Shown here one piece after another: positions 48,361 through 58,610 of a DNA stretch of 64,000 bases. A program made the translations under genes and the position numbers. This DNA comes from Reticulascus tulasneorum (Eukaryota > Ascomycota > Sordariomycetes > Glomerellales > Reticulascaceae), in the NCBI GenBank assembly GCA_001557505.1, contig LSAX01000011.1, positions 434,001 to 498,000 on the forward strand, given 5' to 3'. The notes under the pieces are model-generated. The model was not told the origin of the DNA and searched no databases. It worked only from the letters and a program-made list of their open reading frames with translations. Each line of letters begins with the position of its first letter. The stretch's first letter is position 1.

Positions 48361-48562
48361 ATGAAGGTACTTAAAATTCCCCACCAGCGTATGATATTAT
48401 CTCATCATAACTGTACGCCTCCAGGATTTTCATCTTGATGCTTGCTGCTGCTGTCTCTGCTGGGAGTCCCATCGTTTAAGAAATCTGCTTAAACAGCTGA
48501 AACGACAGGCTACACAATCCGAATTTCCACGGAGCACGGAGGGCGATATCGCGAGGATCTAA
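48361..48562 (+). pseudogene. Possible relic of a small secreted protein gene
   Basis: An ATGAAG at 48361 is followed by a donor-like GTACTT and an acceptor-like CTCCAG ending at 48424. The exon beyond reads, in the frame one base off the splice, IFILMLAAAVSAGSPIV and stops at once. That is a textbook signal peptide, while the in-frame splice gives a Cys-rich 47-residue product with no hydrophobic leader. A protein-like segment (GYTIRISTEHGGRYREDL) follows in a third frame. The simplest reading is a secreted-protein gene broken by small indels. It could also be chance. Confidence 0.3.
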
Positions 48563-49651
48563 CTGTGAAGTTTGCTAGAGAATCCTCGACTCGACGCATT
48601 CCTTGACCTGAACTGTAGCTGTGGTATGGACGTATTTAGCTGAATTATTATTGAGCTGAACACGTTTCCTTAAACATCGCAGAATCTATTCTCCTCATGC
48701 CAGGCACGCCTTGATTCAAACAGCAGTACAAATGCGCTCACGAATGGTTGCCTTCGTGCTGACTATTGACCCACTGCCGACGTGCCTGCTGTGAGCTCGT
48801 GGCGAGCCGATCATCGGGATTGCAGATTGCTAATAAACGATGTACGCACCGTTGCGCCTGAGACCCATTGCTGGTGTCCTCCCTTCGAGACCAAGACTAA
48901 GATGGTCACCGAGCCACGGACGAATCAACTCGACCGTCTTTGTTTCAAGTGCAAGTTCTGAACAATGGTCACGATATCTCTATCATGCTCGACAAATTTA
49001 TAGTTGGCGAGAGGAGCTAAGAATGCTTTACCTCGGTCAATCGTACATTTGCTAATGCTTAAGAATCATTGCCCTTTGGCTTTTTCTTCATGGGGGAATT
49101 TAGGTAAACCGCTATAGACTTTCGAGCTCCTGGTAGCCTCCTCGTCGCACTCGATTTCGGGGATTGATGTTGTGCTTGGTGTGAGCTCTACGACTATTTC
49201 GAAGGGAAGCGCAATGTTGAGGTAGTTCTCGGGCAACATGACAGACTCCATTTTGGATCCCAGGTTCTAGTTGGTCTCCGGTTCGCTGCTTATGATCCAT
49301 TGCTAGAAGTAAGGGATATGTTGTACTTGCAAGTAAATAATGCAGTTACGCGTACCGTTTATGCCCATCCATTTCGCCTCTGTTACCGAATCGGTCCTCG
49401 ATGTGGCCTCGGGGGTGAGGACCACTGTTTGAAAATAGATGAGAGTTCCTTTGAAATCTAGGCAATTTTCATTGTGTTTTCCTTGGCAGCTGGATTTATA
49501 TAAGTTTATTCTAGCCGATGTAATAGGCCCGACCGACCTTTCCAACAATCATTCACTTCATAGACGCGCAGTCGCACAACTCATCAATTCACTCCATTAC
49601 AAATCACGAACTACCTTAAGACCATGCCTGCCGCTCGAGTCGAGGACGCCG

Positions 49652-50104
49652 ATGAGAAGAAGTTCGATCCTCCGCCTGGATGCGGGTGACAGCAACCGAG
49701 AGCAACCAGATCGCCAGGCTACTTTCGATCGACTACGTTTCGAGACGCATCGCCGGTCCGCGCTACAATACCTGACTGAGTATTTCGCCATTCGCGCGAG
49801 GCTACTGTTGCGACGTGCAATCACCCAAGTCCCGCCCGATCACCACCTCTCGAACCAAGAATGGATGCGCGGCTTGGTCCGCGATATCACGGCCGCCGGA
49901 AATGGCGCGCCAGGTGAGCGATTCAGCCTGAACTGACATGTATCCTTAGATGGCGTGCCTGAGGATCCCGCAAGCGATATCTGGGAGCTTGTCGTCCTCC
50001 GAGACTAGCTATCTTCGGACCTATTGATGCTAGCACAGCAGCTCGAGGCTCTGAGCTGGAAAGCGGAGAAGACGGCTTTCGGGTCGCTACTCTATATAGA
50101 GGCA
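49652..50104 (+). pseudogene. Decayed gene of unknown family
   Basis: From ATG 49652 a protein-like frame runs through HRRSALQYLTEYFAIRARLL and QEWMRGLVRDITAAGNGAP to a canonical donor (CAG|GTGAGC at 49914). The acceptor TATCCTTAG ends at 49949, giving an intron of only 36 bases with an ACTGAC branch site. The next exon continues in frame (DGVPEDPASDIWELVVLRD), meets TAG, and stays open and protein-like afterwards (LSSDLLMLAQQLEALSWKAE) to a donor near 50107. An alternative ATG at 49624 gives MPAARVEDADEKKFDPPPG in another frame before stopping. The short intron, in-frame TAG and frame change together suggest decay. A C-to-T change (CAG to TAG) would fit RIP, but that is only one site. Confidence 0.5.
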
Positions 50105-50886
50105 TTGTGAGTATACTTCTTTGTCTGCTCACGAGCGTTAAATTTGTTCTCCGTGCCCTGACTAGAACATCATAATGTTCGTTGGACTCGTTGTCCAGCC
50201 CAAAGCAATCCCTCGGACTGCCAAAGGCATGTTTCTGGGCCATCTTTGGTCTTTGTACCGCTCGCAGTTGCTTCTGCTCTCTAGGGTTAGTGTTGTCCCA
50301 TTGGCTCCGTAGGCTGGTTACCATGACGCAAAAGAGGTTGGACGAGGAAAAGTTATCGGAACGGAGTCTAGGAAATCTGTCGTTTGGGGATGGACGGCAA
50401 TGCACTTCTGCAAGCTCTTCTGATAAGGAGATATCAGAATTTGTACAATCGCTCACCGCCTAATTATAATCGTGCAGTTATGGCATGGTTCCGACAATTC
50501 GATGTAATCAAAGAATAGAAGAAACCCTTAGTTCTCAATAGTTAGGGGGTATTGTTTGATTATGTCGAACAACAAGTTATCCGAGTCTGGAGGAAAGACC
50601 TGCTTGATTAACAATTTAGGTTACGTCAGCTACCGTTCCAGTCCAGTGCAGCAAGGCTGCAATATCTCGACGAGTCTGTCTCTCACCCGGTGCTCAAGAT
50701 TGCCTTGTTTAGGCCAGAAGAAAAGATTCAATGTTTCATAATTTATGTACCGCCCTACTCTTAATGCAATCGTCAAACCGTCCCGGGAACTTTATGACAA
50801 CTTGTGTACCCGCCGTCAATCGATCTTGCTGAGACCATTATTATTCCCGCATCAGTGGTAAATGCCCAGACTAATCAATGTTGCTC
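50105..50886. other. Flank between a decayed gene and the Cys6 gene
   Basis: No firm gene. A plus-strand frame at 50182-50463 with a hydrophobic start (ACFWAIFGLCTARSCF) and charged end could be a further exon of the decayed gene to the left. No splice pair confirms it. Confidence 0.35.
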
Positions 50887-53298
50887 TTATTTTACTTCAT
50901 TCTCGGCTTTTCCATCTGTCTCACGGCTTCGCCTTTCTATCATTTCCATGAAGCATCCGCTACACATAGCGCGATCCTGCCGTTTATCACACATCAAGTT
51001 TCCACCAGTTCGACAGTAGCCTGTTTGGACAATGTGCAGTGGCAGTGGCAGAGGCACACCGTTGCTGTACCGGAAACCGATTTCACTCTCCTTCCCAGCG
51101 GGACGATTGACGGTTTCGTCCTTCTCAAGTTCGACTGTGATTTTAGCATCAGCACCCGGTAGTTGCGCATGTAGATACGGGGAGAAGCGACGCACATAGT
51201 GATTTCCAGAAGCGCGTATAGGCTCCGTAATACTGATGTAGGGCACTATTACTCTTAAGGAGCTCGTCATTACCCAAAAGTCTAAGCCCACCCCACGCAG
51301 AGAATCTGCTGAACAGAACACCGCGAAACCGCCGAAGGTCACTAATGTTGAACTCGATCAGTCCGCTCTATGGGGCGTTGTGAGCCTAGATTCTTGCTAG
51401 GTACTTGAGAAGATCTTACCTGCAAAAGATAAAATACATATTGAAACATGTCGAATGCGAGGGCGGTCGATATAACAATAGCCAGCCAGTCTCTTGTCGT
51501 TGGTTTCCTGTGCATATAGCTATCCAGGGTTTGGATAAATTCACCAAATTTTTGACCGAACATCAATACCATATTTGCAGAACGTTGCTCGTGGTCTCTG
51601 GAGCCTCTAGGTTGCGGATCCGATGCACTCTGCTTTAGATCAGACTGGAGTGTCTGAAACAAGCAGTATCCCCATTTTGCGGTCAACGTAGCAGAATGTA
51701 CAAGTTGCCACTGCAAAGATAATTAGTACGAGGAAGTTAATATGGCCACGGGTTTAAAAATTTACCCTGGGATTTAAATCCCGAATGAAAGCATCTGCAA
51801 AATCAAAAAGGATCTTGGTCTGACGTTTCATCATAGCTAACGGAGGGAGAATTGGAAGATTTGCTCGATAGACTAACATGATCTGCTTTAGGTCACGTCG
51901 GCCGATAGCAGTCGGGTTGTTAAATGGGACTCGAAACCAAACATTCGAGAGACTAGGGTGAAATGCCGGTCCCATAGCATGTTCAATGTCTCCCGAGAGG
52001 ACCCGACTCCCAATTTTGTCATCTTCTCCGACTAAAATGCTCCTGCTCCGTTGTCTACAGAATGCTGCAAATTATTAGCGGATATTCAGAAGTTATGTTA
52101 TTCTCAACAGCGCAGTAGCCTACAGAATATCGGTAGGAGTTGTTCCAAGTGTACACGGCAGAATAACTGGCGCGAACCTCTCGGATCTGTACAGCCCATA
52201 CAACGAAGAGCCGCTACGGTGATAGAGCCAAATTCTCCAGGCTTCGTCGAATTCTGGACGTGTCTCTCCTGTGCAGAGCTTGGGTTGGGTTCTACGCACT
52301 GAATATTCTTGCGTCAGACTATTAAGTATTGACCACTCTTAGTAGACCCAGAGACATACCTTCCTACCAAGCGAGTGACAATTCAGGCAGATATCACGGT
52401 TGCCTTCGTCGTGCTTTGATCTCTCTCGTTTTGGTACTCGCTGTGACCCCATACTTTGTAATGCCCTTTTGTGGGCCTTTTCTCGCGGTGAGTCTTGTTT
52501 ATGTACTCGGAACTGGAGAATATATCCATTCATCGGCTTTCTAGTCATCAACTGCGCACGCTTGTTAGCATGCTAGGATATGCAGAAAGATAGCACTAAT
52601 ACTGTTTATAAATCCCAGTATTCATACCTTTCGTGTAATACGACCGTTTGCATGATACTCGGCCCCTGTTGAATCTACATTCTTTATGCCGTCATCATCG
52701 ACCAAGGCCACAACCGATGTTGAAACAGCTGCCTTGGTATAAGCCATGACGGGTGTTTGTGCGTTTTCGGGACTGACTCTCAATTGACCATCCGGCACGC
52801 CGACCGTGATACTGGATGGCGGAGGGGTGCTCAGTCCAACGGCAGCACTCGCGTCAGGGCTGTGCGCAATGGATCTTGAAGGGCTTTGGTATGTGATGGG
52901 AAATGCGTCTGTTGTCGTTGCGTCAGAATAGTTCCCAGGCCACTGCTCCATGTATTCTGGGGACAGAGCATCCCATATTTCTGGAGATTCACGAGGACTA
53001 TCGGATGCAAAATAACTATAAAACTGCGTTGAAGTTTTACTACCGACGCGGGTATACTGTGACTCGTCCAGGTTATTTGCGTCCCGAGCGCCGTCTATTT
53101 TCAAGGCAGTTCTTACAGCAACTCCATTGGTCTCTGACGTAGCACTATTAGTTCTCACGATGCTTTCATGCGCAAAGCCAATACTAGGGGAAGGGTACAG
53201 TTTTCAAACGTACGACTATACTGTAGAAGCAACAAAGGCTCGTCTGGTGCTGGAAGCAAGAAAACCCCGCAGCCTAGCGATTGGTTGTCCGACGCCAT
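50887..53298 (-). CDS. Putative Cys6 zinc-cluster regulator, divergent
   Basis: Eight exons close in phase to 655 residues: 53298-53214, 53133-52628, 52551-52360, 52298-52124, 52064-51766, 51710-51420, 51367-51196 and 51134-50887. Residues 1-200 are Ser/Pro-rich and probably disordered. A basic stretch (QRVPKRERSKHDEG) precedes ICLNCHSLGRKC (Cys 252, 255, 262; CX2CX6C) and, after 31 residues, C-MG-C-TDPRGSRQLF-C (Cys 294, 297, 308). The first half matches a fungal Zn2Cys6 cluster, but the linker is far longer than usual. The middle is helical (RDWLAIVISTALAFDMFQ, FNISDLRRFRGVLFSRF). A second cysteine group lies at 614, 622, 631 and 634. A DNA-binding role is inference. The gene is intact despite lying in a decayed region. 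Confidence 0.65.
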
Positions 53299-53970
53299 TG
53301 CGCAAAACTACCAAAAGAGTATTACAACTAAGATTATAGTAAATGCTACCTTGCTCAGGAAGATTACAGAATATGGACTTGAAGAACCAAAAGCAAAGAC
53401 GTAAGGCGGGCAATGGGCAGACTCTGCTTAAGTTATGTTACTGTCGTTTTTAAATGTATCTGGGCCACAGCTCATCGGGTGATAAGCACACAAAAACTGG
53501 CCAATAGGGAGGAGTCCCGTCGGATTCGGTGTGTAGCCAGCCTTACCATAGCGGTGTAGGAAACAGGCATGTTGACCCAATCGCTGACTATTGGTGTGTC
53601 TGCTCAATGCTTGTCCCTGGTTAGATTCGCTGCAGCCATATGAAGCTGAATGCACGCGTACTGGTGCTGGATGCGGATGGTTGTGGCTGCGTGGGGGCAT
53701 ATCATGACCCGAGTGGAGAGGCTTGTCCAGTCTCTCCATAAATCCACACAGGTCGAGCAACAAAGCGGGCAAGCAGCAGGCCATGGGCCATCAGTTTTCC
53801 GTATTTCCGTTTTAGGAAAACTGCTGCAATGAGACTTCACGATATAAGCTACCTCAATTCTTTTGAACACTGGAGCATGTTGTCCACTGGAAGCATCTAA
53901 ATCGCAAGACAAGCACAGCATCACACTCCCAATCTTCATTTGGTACAATCTTCAGGACATAGTTCCCCTC
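53299..53970. other. Intergenic
   Basis: Upstream flank of the Cys6 gene. A minus-strand frame at 53933-53604 (starting MKIGSVMLCLSCDLDASSG) is fairly protein-like and cysteine-rich, but I found no splice model that closes it. Confidence 0.35.
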
Positions 53971-54393
53971 ATGGAATGTAAGTAGCAGCCACCAGTCTTC
54001 AAGAGAGCCGATGTCTTTAGAAACACTGTCCCATCACGGCAAGGGCAACGGACATGTCTTGCTAATGGATGCCTTTTAGTATCGATCGAGGCATGGCTTT
54101 CTATTGCCTTTGGCACTTTGGGTGCATTCACCAGCGTCGGTGCTATATTCCTTGCCTACTTGACCTTCAGGGTCATGAGTCGGGAATTTTTGCGTGTAGA
54201 TGGACTTCACGTTGGTTGGTTATTTCTACCTTGCTGCCTAACTCGTTGAGTTCTCATAACCCCTGCAGGCCCATCTCGATACGGCATTGCACTGCCGCCG
54301 CCACAATTACATTATCATCACTACGGGCTTCCCAATCCGGGCCCGATTGGTCGCAGTATGGCATGGGAGGCAAAGACAACTGGAGGTCCTTAG
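53971..54393 (+). CDS. Possible 81-residue one-TM protein
   Basis: Three exons are inferred: 53971-53977 (7 nt), 54080-54193 and 54269-54393, with introns of 102 and 75 nt carrying GCTAAT and CATAAC branch-like sites. The product starts MELSIEAWLSIAFGTLG and has one strong membrane helix (residues about 8-30). It continues into MSREFLRPSRYGIALPPP and a His/Pro-rich tail (LHYHHYGLPNPGP), then stops. The frame is restored at both junctions. A different donor two bases later gives another open tail, so the C-terminus is uncertain. I do not recognise the family. Confidence 0.4.
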
Positions 54394-54613
54394 GGGTGTC
54401 CTGCCGCAGAGAATCATCTGCAAGACTCTTGGCGGGGGGTGTTGGCTCGGATAGCTAATGCGGTAGCTCTTCGATTGGGAAATGCCGCATCTGAGGCAGA
54501 GGACCAAAAAAAAATACCCTCTGGTTTCGACGTTTAAAACAGTGATGAAATCTGTAAGGTAGTTCGGTGCGTTGTACATCGTTATATTGGAAACAAACAT
54601 GTCAAACCTCACG

Positions 54614-55296
54614 TCAAATACACAACTTTGGGCAGCACAGCTGCTTTTGCTTGGTCATATGTACGTAGGTTTGACGGTTCACTTGGTGTCTTTCGGAATA
54701 TGTAGTGGTTAGTAAACCAGCAATGCAATTGCTTGGCATAGGCGACGGCCAGGCTGGAACAAAACCACCCTCAACCTCAGTGATCAGTGATCGCCTTTCC
54801 ATAAAATCGACACAGCGTATCGCAACTTCAATACGGAAGTCAGCCGTCGATAATGCTTGCACTCAGGCAATACGAACGTCATATTAGCTGATGAGCTGGT
54901 TTCGATTCTGTCTCTCCCTACTCCTCAGTCCCCAAACAGAACCTGAATGGTTACGAAGTTCTGCTCATTGTTCCCATCTACGTAGTTCCAACCATCTCCT
55001 TTTAGCACCAAATACAAGGGCTTGAAAGTCTTTCCTCTTTTCACTCTTCCACACGAGTATAATACCGCCCTTCCATAGATATCGCTACGAATCTCTGTGG
55101 ACGGGTGATGTAGGTCGGATCCCATCCTAGATCCAGCGACGGACGAGGTGGATCCCTTGAGTTGCTCAAGTATCCAGCCCAGATGCTCGATCCAGATGAT
55201 AGATAACCCTGCTGTTTCGTATCCAAGGGGCGAGCCCGAGTTCTCGTGGAACTGGAAAATAAGATGCGATGACGACACTTCGTCCCTGCGGATCAC
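54614..55296 (-). other. Two protein-like exon candidates, unresolved gene
   Basis: The minus-strand frame 55296-54925 reads protein-like sequence (IIWIEHLGWILEQLKG, GRAVLYSCGRVKRGKTF, LVLKGDGWNYVDGNNEQNF) after a possible acceptor ACGTCAG. A second frame, 54862-54614, reads FRIEVAIRCVDFMERRS and GGFVPAWPSPMPSN. They may be consecutive exons of one gene, or remnants. I could not fix the donor between them or an initiating ATG. Function unknown. Confidence 0.3.
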
Positions 55297-55418
55297 ACCT
55301 GACGTTGATTAACTAACCCTAATGTACCGCACCCATTGTGGATAGATGCCATATGCACGGTCGCAAACTCCAAGCGAGTGTCAGAAAAGACCACTCTGCC
55401 AGACCCTAATATCTAACC

Positions 55419-55655
55419 TTGATTTTGAAAGTACTCTATGAGCTTCTTCGCCGTGAGCGACGAATCTTATTCAACGATGAACTTCCAGCTCTTTTTGCCT
55501 TGCTGGACCGGGTGGCCGAGACGTCGTCCATTTTCACACGTCAGCCAACCGGATTGATGCCACCAGAGTACTCCGTAGATCAGCCCCGCTCGCCTGCTTG
55601 CTCCGCAATTTTAAACCCCATCCCCGGCGGCTTCCTTCGACAACACCAGATATAA
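55419..55655 (+). other. Protein-like frame without a start
   Basis: A plus-strand frame reads VLYELLRRERRILFNDELPA and LFALLDRVAETSS. It follows a CTAAT...GAAAG acceptor-like sequence but lacks an ATG. It is possibly an exon or debris of a decayed gene. No family recognised. Confidence 0.25.
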
Positions 55656-55974
55656 AGCCCATCATGCATCTCAAGGCTTTTGCGAGAGGCTGACATGGCT
55701 TCTGGGAGAGGCTGACAAGGCTTGAAACTCGGCCACAAACAAGAAAAACCAGCCTAGCTAGCTCATTCAAGCAATAGTCCAATTCAGGCAAAACAGATAA
55801 CAAATAACATTTCTCAAAATCTGCCCTACAATTTATAACTAACGATGAAAACTGGGTGACCCAAAAGGTTGTACTAGATGTCATGTTCCTGGTGCTTTGA
55901 AGGACAACAAAAGAAGTCCAAGCCAGCCCACAACCCGAATAGATATGGCAAAGCACGCAGCACGGCATAACACC

Positions 55975-57099
55975 TTACTTAGCCGGCCCACGCCTACTCA
56001 GACAGTTCGGGAAATTTTTGTCGTTCGAGATCCGTTTGGCGGCGGCATTCTGATCCGCCCTGCCCTTTTTGGCCTTCCTCCCCTTGGCGATCTTCATGGT
56101 GTCTCGGGATACTCGCGCAGCTGCGAGGCCGCCTCGGACCAACCCGGCTGCTACACGGGCAGCTGTTGCCGCCATGGCCGCGAAGAGAGGGATGAGAAAA
56201 AAGAAAAACCGTTCTTCGACATGGGCACTGACATCGCGAACCATGACCTCTTTCTCTAATGGAGGACTCGGTTGTGGTTTCTCGACTTGGACCTCATTCT
56301 CCGCCTCCGCAAGATCGTCGCTGCGCCGACGTAAGGAGTTGCCAAATTTCACCCATTGATCAATATACGCGTCATCTTCGTAGATCTTGTCAGATTCCTC
56401 CGTCTCCCACGGCTCAACCGGAATGCTCGGCGGATAGAATTGAACGAGTTCCATGTCCTCGAGGTATGCTTCGTCGAAGGTCTCGTCGGCGTACTGGGCT
56501 GCCACTTCTGATCCCATAGCCAAGACGACAAGAGTCAAGCAACGTGCCACGCGGCGGACCTTCTTGCGTTGCTCATTGTCGTTACGGATGCGCTGCCGCT
56601 CATCATACTCAGCCTTCTTATTCACTCTCCGCTTCTCGTATCCCTTTGCCTTCCGCATCCGCTTCTTCTTCTCCTGATATTTTTCCTCTTTTTTCCTTTT
56701 TCTCTCTTTTTCCTCCTCCACCTTTTTCTTCTTCTCTTTTTCTGGGTCCTGTTCCGGCGTATCTTGGGGGATGCAGATGCGCCAGGTGATGTCAGCCTTC
56801 ATCCCTACTGGGCAGCGGACGCAGCGACTACACTTGCGTCTATCGATGATGTGACCAGGCTTGCAGCGTGTGCGGCAATTGTTACACTCCGGGATGTCTT
56901 GGAGCGGCTTCTCCTCCCGGCTGAGGATGTTTGGGATGGGGATGGCACCTGAATCAGGATGCATAGCCGCTGCCTCTCGGCTGGAAGAAGAGGGGATGCG
57001 TAAGACGCGAGGCTCGAGATACGGGGAGACATGGACGGCAAAAACGTGGTTAACAATGATAAAGATAGCTTTGGCCGAGTTGGAGATCTTCAACTTCAT
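55975..57099 (-). CDS. Secreted Cys-rich protein with KEKE coiled coil and TM
   Basis: Single exon, 374 residues from the ATG at 57099 (MKLKISNSAKAIFIIVNHVF, a plausible signal peptide). Residues about 70-110 hold a compact cysteine module: PECNNCRTRCKPGHI, KCSRCVRCPVG and WRICIP, eight cysteines resembling EGF- or TNFR-like repeats in density. Next comes a long Lys/Glu-rich block (about 118-185) likely to form a helix or coiled coil, then an acidic region and one hydrophobic segment with small residues (about 305-340). The end is basic. The order secreted, Cys module, charged helix, membrane segment is unusual. I recall comparable fungus-only proteins, without a known function. An internal coding frame on the opposite strand is a shadow. 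Confidence 0.75.
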   Translation of the reverse strand: MKLKISNSAKAIFIIVNHVFAVHVSPYLEPRVLRIPSSSSREAAAMHPDSGAIPIPNILSREEKPLQDIPECNNCRTRCKPGHIIDRRKCSRCVRCPVGMKADITWRICIPQDTPEQDPEKEKKKKVEEEKERKRKKEEKYQEKKKRMRKAKGYEKRRVNKKAEYDERQRIRNDNEQRKKVRRVARCLTLVVLAMGSEVAAQYADETFDEAYLEDMELVQFYPPSIPVEPWETEESDKIYEDDAYIDQWVKFGNSLRRRSDDLAEAENEVQVEKPQPSPPLEKEVMVRDVSAHVEERFFFFLIPLFAAMAATAARVAAGLVRGGLAAARVSRDTMKIAKGRKAKKGRADQNAAAKRISNDKNFPNCLSRRGPAK

Positions 57100-58274
57100 C
57101 TTCAAGGGTGGTTGAAGAAGTATGTGGTGGAGTAGCGTGATGTTATAAGATTGATGAGGAGGCTGAGAGGATCAAAGTAGAGCGTCTCGATAACTGAACA
57201 GCAAGTGAATTCCGCTGTGTCTGCATTACCCTACCTCCAGGATATCCGTGGGATATATGTGTGGCATCAAACATCCTACAATGGTGATAACTGGAGCGAT
57301 TTGGCGAAGAGATGGCGACGCGATGGGTACGGTTGTAACCAACTAAAATTGAGACCCAGAAGTTACCAACGGTCCAAATTTCAAGCACTGTGCTCTCCAG
57401 ATGTTAGATCCGTCCAACTGTCTGATTCTACGCCGCTCGCCGACTTACTACGTACAGCCTGCAGGCTTCGCCGTATTGCGGACACTACCAACGTGCACGG
57501 CCAGACCTTTTCCCAAGAAGATTGAGGTGTTGGGTTCCAGTCAGTTTCATAACTCTGAGCCCAACATCCGTTCCCGTGGCGCATATACCCCAGCTCAGAT
57601 AATCCTTCGGCCGCTTCGTGCGGACCTAACTGACAGATCACCACACATTGTGGGGGCTCACATGTTGGGCGGTCACCAACGCGACAAAGCCCAAGTCCTT
57701 GAACTTTAACGAACAGGCGTCAAACATTGTTTCGCTTTTTCTTTTGCTCTATATGTCTTGTCTGCATGAGATCGTGCCGAATACGAAGGTTCGGCACCGC
57801 CAACGCAGATAACGATCAGAGAAATGTCTGCAGCTCCGGATTTATCGGACCTACAACTGAGACTGGACCCGCTGGAGGCCGTCCGGGAAATAGAGACGGC
57901 GTACATGATCGCCGTGGCTCAAACAACGAACATTCGGTGGCCAAAGTACATTGGCTATTGCTGGATGGCTCAACGGATTGGTTCTTGTCGCACATGATAA
58001 TCAAAAGTCACAGTTGACTTTTGGAGTCCAACCTGTCCCAATTCATTCTGCTAATCCGATCATCTACAGCCTTTTGCTACTTAGATTCGACGAAATTACA
58101 AGCTGCCCTGGTTCTAGCGTCCGGCACAATGTCGGACGGCACATCACATGTAAACTTTCCATATATGCAAAACTTCCGATCCCTACACCCTTCAAGACCG
58201 CACAATAGGGTATGAACTAGGTAAGGTTAGGAAACGGGGTCTCTGCTTTTGCGCCCGGGCGACCATATACTCAC
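57100..58274. other. Intergenic with one short candidate frame
   Basis: At 57824-57997 on the plus strand, an ATG opens a 57-residue frame starting MSAAPDLSDLQLRLDPLEAV and containing NIRWPKYIGYCWMAQRIG, strongly protein-like, then TGA. It may be an exon or fragment of a larger decayed gene. The rest shows nothing. Confidence 0.35.
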
Positions 58275-58610
58275 TCATGCCGTAAGATTCCACACCTGGT
58301 AACTTTGATAGTTGGCAGCTGTTATGCAGCGCGAGTGTTCATCACCATGTACGATCTCTGTATCCGGATTGCAGTCATCCGATGCGAAGAAGACGACCAT
58401 GAATGGGTCGTCAATGGAGCCGGTGCTCTCAATAACGACGCTCTGTGCAACTCCGGCGTTATGTGCCACGCATCCCATTTCTGGTCCGCCGACGTGTTTG
58501 CCGAGATTGCCACTTCGGCATCCCGGACCGTTGTAGTAGGTGAAAACGTAGGTAAAAACCGGAGATATGGCGTAAGCCACCAGGGGCAGAAGAGCTCGAG
58601 GAGCATACAT
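58275..58610 (-). CDS. Small secreted four-cysteine protein
   Basis: Single exon, 111 residues from the ATG at 58610. A hydrophobic N-terminus (MYAPRALLPLVAYAISPVF) can serve as a signal peptide. The mature part has cysteines at 31, 47, 80 and 95, giving two likely disulfides, and segments such as YYNGPGCRSGNLGKH and FASDDCNPDTEIVHG. The frame is open upstream but has no ATG before this one. No family recognised. Size, secretion and location beside other putative secreted proteins suggest an effector-type role, which is inference only. Confidence 0.65.
   Translation of the reverse strand: MYAPRALLPLVAYAISPVFTYVFTYYNGPGCRSGNLGKHVGGPEMGCVAHNAGVAQSVVIESTGSIDDPFMVVFFASDDCNPDTEIVHGDEHSRCITAANYQSYQVWNLTA

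Larger units (their letters stand above)
43755..49651. other. Large gene-poor stretch, 5.9 kb
   Basis: The left part (43755-44900) is the promoter and leader of the FLC gene. No intact gene is supported up to 49651. At 47387-47126 (minus) there are two overlapping protein-like frames with several cysteines (MKLLLCHGKPEM; GKWCDYCICVSMEVES) that could be remnants of a secreted protein, but no consistent model emerges. The section 47600-48800 is visibly A+T-rich. Confidence 0.4.

Noticed and set aside
47600..48800. A+T-rich block considered as a RIP-mutated transposon
   Set aside because: No terminal repeats, transposase-like frame or element ends could be recognised, and I could not compute RIP indices.
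50887..51342. Separate 151-residue minus-strand gene
   Set aside because: Better explained as intron plus the last exon of the Cys6 gene. The upstream part in this frame overlaps intron and an exon in another frame.
55969..56952. Plus-strand frames over the Cys-rich secreted gene
   Set aside because: Shadows of the opposite-strand Lys/Glu-rich coding sequence.
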